From positions 1-20,881 of the forward strand of contig JAHDGX010000016.1 of the NCBI GenBank assembly GCA_020631575.1: a DNA stretch of 20,881 nucleotides, in the 5' to 3' direction. Made by a program: the position numbers and the translations under genes. The notes beneath the pieces are model-generated. The model did no database searches and was not told where the DNA came from. It was given only the letters and a program-made list of their open reading frames with translations. The DNA is from Candidatus Altimarinota bacterium. GTDB taxonomy: Bacteria > Patescibacteriota > Gracilibacteria > BD1-5 > UBA6164. The stretch's first letter is position 1; each line of letters starts with the position of its first letter. Below are positions 17,951 through 20,881 of the stretch, in pieces.

Positions 17951-18721
17951 ATGTGAAGAGGTCCTGTAGTACAAGCAAGAAAAAATGCAGTAAATGCTGC
18001 AAAATGAAAAGTATTTTCAATGCATGCAAAACTCATAGCAATCGCAGCTTCAAAATGATGAAACCCAGATGATAATCCGACACTTGCTGGCCTCATATCA
18101 AAAGCAAAAAAAGATGGGGTTCCTAATGACACTATAGACCGAGCTATAAAGAAGTGAACGGGTGAAGATAAAGATGCAGCTCAAATATCAGAAATTGTAT
18201 ATGAGTGATACGCTCCAGGATGAGTAGCTCTCCTTATATCAACTCTCACCGATAATAAAAACAGAACCGTGTCAAACGTGCGAAGTATATTTTCAAAATA
18301 TGGTGGAAATATGGGTGAATCTTGAGCTGTCTCGTGGATGTTTCACCAAAAGTGAGTCATATTTATCGATCCAAAGGTTCATGATTATGAAAGCATCGAA
18401 GAACTCGTGTTTGAAACCGACGCAGAGGATATCATGCAAGAAGCTGGATATACAAAAATAATAACTTCCCCCGAAAACCTACACGGTGTAGAGTCATATT
18501 TTACTAACAAAAATATAGAAATCTATGAATCTAAGATCGACTATATCCCCGATAATGAAATAGAGCTTGATGATTTTGATAAGGCTCTCAAATTCACCAA
18601 AATGATAGAGGCCTTTGATGAAGACGAAGATGTAAATACAGTTTCAAGTAATGAAGTTATCTCAGCAGACCTACAAGGTCAAGTTGATGAGTTTATAGAA
18701 AAAAACACATTTCGAACATAA
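17951..18721 (+). CDS. yebC: YebC/PmpR-TACO1 family protein
   Basis: 256 residues. Family members act in the cytoplasm as DNA-binding regulators or, as shown for TACO1 and recent YebC work, as translation factors that help ribosomes through difficult stretches such as poly-Pro. The family pattern is clear: RKNAVNAAKGKVFSMHAKLI, GNPDDNPTLAGLISKAKKDG, VPNDTIDRAIKKGTGE, YEGYAPGGVALLI, NRTVSNVRSIFSKYGGNMGE and SGAVSWMFHQKG. The second codon is UGA (Gly2), and UGA supplies glycines in YEGYAPGG and SGAVSW. CGA encodes the conserved Arg of DRAIKKG and NVRSIF. The start ATG is fixed by the family N-terminus. It is convergent with the PP2C-like gene and shares a terminator with it. Confidence 0.95.
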
Positions 18722-18747
18722 AATAAAGAGCCTTTGGCTCTTTATTT
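18721..18747. terminator. shared bidirectional terminator of yebC and the PP2C-like gene
   Basis: Twelve-base-pair perfect stem AAATAAAGAGCC / GGCTCTTTATTT with a 3-nt loop, overlapping the last base of the yebC stop and the stop of the convergent gene. Confidence 0.88.
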
Positions 18748-20660
18748 TATCTGACTAGTAATTCATCATTATTAACATCAAACTCTAGCTTATACACTCA
18801 TTGTTCTGAAGCAACAAATAACTCTCCGTCATTATCAGCATAGAAATCCTGTATTACTATATCTTTCCCCTCTATCTGTCATAAATAGTTGAGTGACTTT
18901 ACATCTCTATAGTTACGTGTGTTTGGTTTAAAGACAAAGATTTTATTATCAAGTAACATATAAACATAACTTAAATCTGTTCTTGCTCGAAGAGAAGGCA
19001 GGTTTTCAGAATCTATACTATCAAAATTATAATTTTTAGGAAGCTTATTTATCAAAAGAGACTCTAATCTGTATTCAGGTGAACGAAAAAATTTAACTAT
19101 ACTTCCATCTAACTTCAGGATATAAATTCCTCAATCTATGGCAAGTGAAAGAATTCTTCAGATATCAATTGAATCTTCATCTCTGAGATATGATACTCCT
19201 TGAGTATAAGCAACTCACTGTCTTTTGTGCGCAAGTATTTGATTTTGACTGTCTGAAAGCATATAAATATTAGAAGCGTATGCGCTTATTATCGGAGAGT
19301 TTTCCCACTTTGGTTGATTCAATACATCAGCGTAACTAAAGAAGTTATTTTTAGCATAGTTTACTACCCTTCCTTTTTTAGTAGTTACGATAATATTATC
19401 TCATCAGACAGTTGCGTCTATAAAAAAATCATCTGCTCATAAATCAGAAAACTCTACTCTTTTTGCTTCTTGTCACTGAAATATTGGTCAAGTAATAGCA
19501 TCCTTGTGAACCACATATATTTTATTTGAAATGCTCAGCACTTTAACAATATCTTCTTGGCCCGATTCAAAATTATAAATGGTATTACTATCATTTACAG
19601 AAAACGGTTGGATTCCATTAAATTGTTGTTGCAGAAGAGATATTCTATCACGAAGAAGTTTAACATCTCATAAGAATAATTCTTTTGCTTCAAGGGTTGT
19701 AATAATTTCTTTTGCTTCATCTATATTAAGAGAAAATACATCTTCATTATTCATATTTTCACTTGCTGTAACGATATTTCCCTGCGCAAATAAAAGCTCC
19801 TGTTTATAGTTTTCTGTAGAACTTGAAAGTGAAGCAATATGGAAAAAACCTGATATAATGTAATAGAGAAGAAATGTAGAGACAATAAGTCATACTCATA
19901 AAGAAATCTGTTTTACCTTTTGAGACTGATCAATGAGCTTATCCTTAAGATGATACACATATGATAGTATCTTTTTTATGACAGCATTGTCACAAGCTCT
20001 ATAAAAATAATACGAGAGTTTTTCACTATCCCACTTTGAACTTTTTGGTACTTCTATCTCTTTCTTACAACTCACAAGAGCGACGTTTTTTCCCTCATAT
20101 TCATGAAATAAAATACTTTCTATATTATCTCATGAACGGATAATGTTTCAAGATGATAAACCATCTTTTATATCATCTCTTGATAATACATCAAGAAGCC
20201 TCATGGTAGATATCATTACTACTTCTCCTGAGGCTATATCCCCTGAAGATATAAAACTAAAATCTTTTGGGTTATCATCTTTATCGGTAATTTCAATAAG
20301 TTCTTTGTGCGTATTGTGTAACAAAAGAGAAGCTTTTCATACAGTAGAAAAAAGAAATGTTTTCTTGTTATATATACAAATAGCTGCAGAAAGTCCTTTG
20401 ATTTTTCCATCTTCATGTTTCCAGCTATGCAAAAAACCATTTATATTTTCAAGCGCTCCTGAGAAATCTTTATATGCGTTTTTTGGATGAATCCTGTCAA
20501 TGATAGCATCAAGTATCTTTGTATAGAGTAGATCAGCAAGCCTGTCATCTTTTGTGCTGAAAACTATGATACAATCAAGTTCACTATCAAGGTTTACACA
20601 ATACGACTTCAGTGTATTTTTTCACTGGAAATCTATTTTTTTTACGTCAGTTTGAAGCAT
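18747..20660 (-). CDS. PP2C-like (probably inactive) domain, membrane helix, coiled region and predicted beta-propeller
   Basis: 637 residues. Residues about 20-235 have the layout of a PP2C/SpoIIE phosphatase: LDCIIVFSTKDD at the start, GLSAAICIYNKKTFLFSTVG and KASLLLHN where PP2C has GsTal...vaNvGDSra, GEVVMISTMRLLDVLSRDDI where PP2C has lllaSDGlwDvls, and NVALVSCKKE where it has DNiTvivv. The metal-binding Asp-Gly pairs are absent, so it is probably a pseudophosphatase. One membrane helix at about 252-275 follows, then a helical, possibly coiled-coil stretch (about 285-350) and a long beta-rich part with repeated short strands (IYVVHKDAI, NIIVTTKKG, NIYMLSDSQ, GIYILKLDGS, YVYMLLDNK), suggesting a propeller outside the cell. 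No gene name. The architecture suggests an envelope sensor. Confidence 0.7.
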
Positions 20661-20698
20661 ATATATTGCAAAGGTGAATAACAAATTCAATGCATAAA

Positions 20699-20726
20699 AA
20701 TATATCTCCTCGCCTCCTAATGTCAA
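20699..20726 (-). promoter_or_regulatory. probable promoter of the PP2C-like gene
   Basis: TTGACA (20726-20721), 16-nt spacer, TATATT (20704-20699), with transcription expected about 30 nt before the ATG. Confidence 0.55.
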
Positions 20727-20752
20727 CAAAAAAGCAAATTAGCCCTTTTGTT

Positions 20753-20779
20753 TTGATATTTATATAAGCTAACTATAAT
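20753..20779 (+). promoter_or_regulatory. probable promoter of murA
   Basis: TTGATA (20753-20758), 15-nt spacer, TATAAT (20774-20779), 31 nt before the ATG. The 15-nt spacer matches the proS leader promoter. Confidence 0.5.
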
Positions 20780-20810
20780 CTGTCATATATTTATTTCTAT
20801 ATCCACATCT

Positions 20811-20881
20811 ATGTTTCAAATACAACAATCGCTTGATCTTGCCGGAAGCGTCACTATATGAGGAAGTAAAAATGCAGCTCT
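20811..20881 (+). CDS. murA: UDP-N-acetylglucosamine 1-carboxyvinyltransferase, N-terminal 23 residues (runs off the window)
   Basis: The visible residues MFQIQQSLDLAGSVTIGGSK and NAA match the opening of MurA, in which an L-x-G-x-v-x-I-x-G-s-K-N-a-a-L pattern holds the substrate-binding Lys and Asn. The first Gly of GGSK is UGA. MurA performs the first committed step of peptidoglycan synthesis. EPSP synthase shares the fold, but the GSKNAA signature is specific to MurA. The Cys loop and the rest of the protein lie outside the window. Confidence 0.8.

Noticed and set aside
20705..20720. AGGAGG as a strong ribosome-binding site on the minus strand
   Set aside because: It lies in the spacer between the -35 and -10 boxes, about 50 nt from the PP2C-like ATG. 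A 17-codon frame nearer to it (ATG at about 20693) shows no sign of being a gene.
1..20881. UGA as tryptophan (mycoplasma-type code) or selenocysteine
   Set aside because: Trp positions use TGG, UGA aligns with Gly in every recognisable motif, and the UGA density is far too high for selenoproteins.

Overview
The window is a low-GC bacterial segment that can only be read if UGA is translated as glycine (translation table 25). That code is known from the CPR/Patescibacteria lineages Gracilibacteria (BD1-5) and Absconditabacteria (SR1). Under the standard code almost every gene here is cut into fragments by in-frame TGA. With UGA as Gly the fragments join into full-length proteins, and the TGA codons fall on conserved glycines: the Tmk P-loop region, GVGLAAPQ of peptide deformylase, GVPFN and GDAH of ThyA, WDFGDG of a PKD domain, GGSKNAA of MurA. 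UAA and UAG are the only stops. CGA and CGG still fit arginine. I cannot tell Gracilibacteria from Absconditabacteria on this evidence.

Layout. 1-5947, minus strand: a 1697-residue secreted, membrane-anchored PKD/Ig-repeat protein, then signal peptidase I (lepB) and the first codons of truB. 6142-10397, plus strand: a compact housekeeping run of peptide deformylase, GpsA, thymidylate kinase, a small Cys-rich lipoprotein, a NUDIX hydrolase and thymidylate synthase, closed by a terminator. Tmk and ThyA supply dTMP and dTDP. 10487-11794, plus: an NhaD/ArsB-type ion transporter, meeting tail to tail (3 nt between stops) a minus-strand secreted beta-rich protein that looks like an outer-membrane-type barrel. 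12754-14442, minus: prolyl-tRNA synthetase, preceded by an unusual leader with a strong promoter, a tiny ORF containing Pro codons and an intrinsic terminator. 14661-15011, minus: an acidic repeat lipoprotein. 15202-16698, plus: a membrane-anchored FecR-like surface protein. 16738-17770, minus: a thioredoxin-fold protein that has lost its active-site cysteines, and ribosomal protein L25. 17951-18721, plus: YebC/TACO1. 18747-20660, minus: a degenerate PP2C-like domain joined through a membrane helix to a predicted beta-propeller. 20811 to the end, plus: the start of murA.

About half of the window is core metabolism and translation. The rest is envelope or surface proteins without clear assignment: the PKD giant, two lipoproteins, the barrel-like protein, the FecR-like protein and the PP2C-like/propeller protein. 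Genes are tightly packed, no gap exceeds about 220 nt, Shine-Dalgarno sequences are mostly absent, and U-tract hairpin terminators are frequent. Three of the terminators share the same stem sequence. I found no tRNA, rRNA, CRISPR array, transposase or phage gene. All annotation here comes from reading the sequence by eye; no database search was possible.
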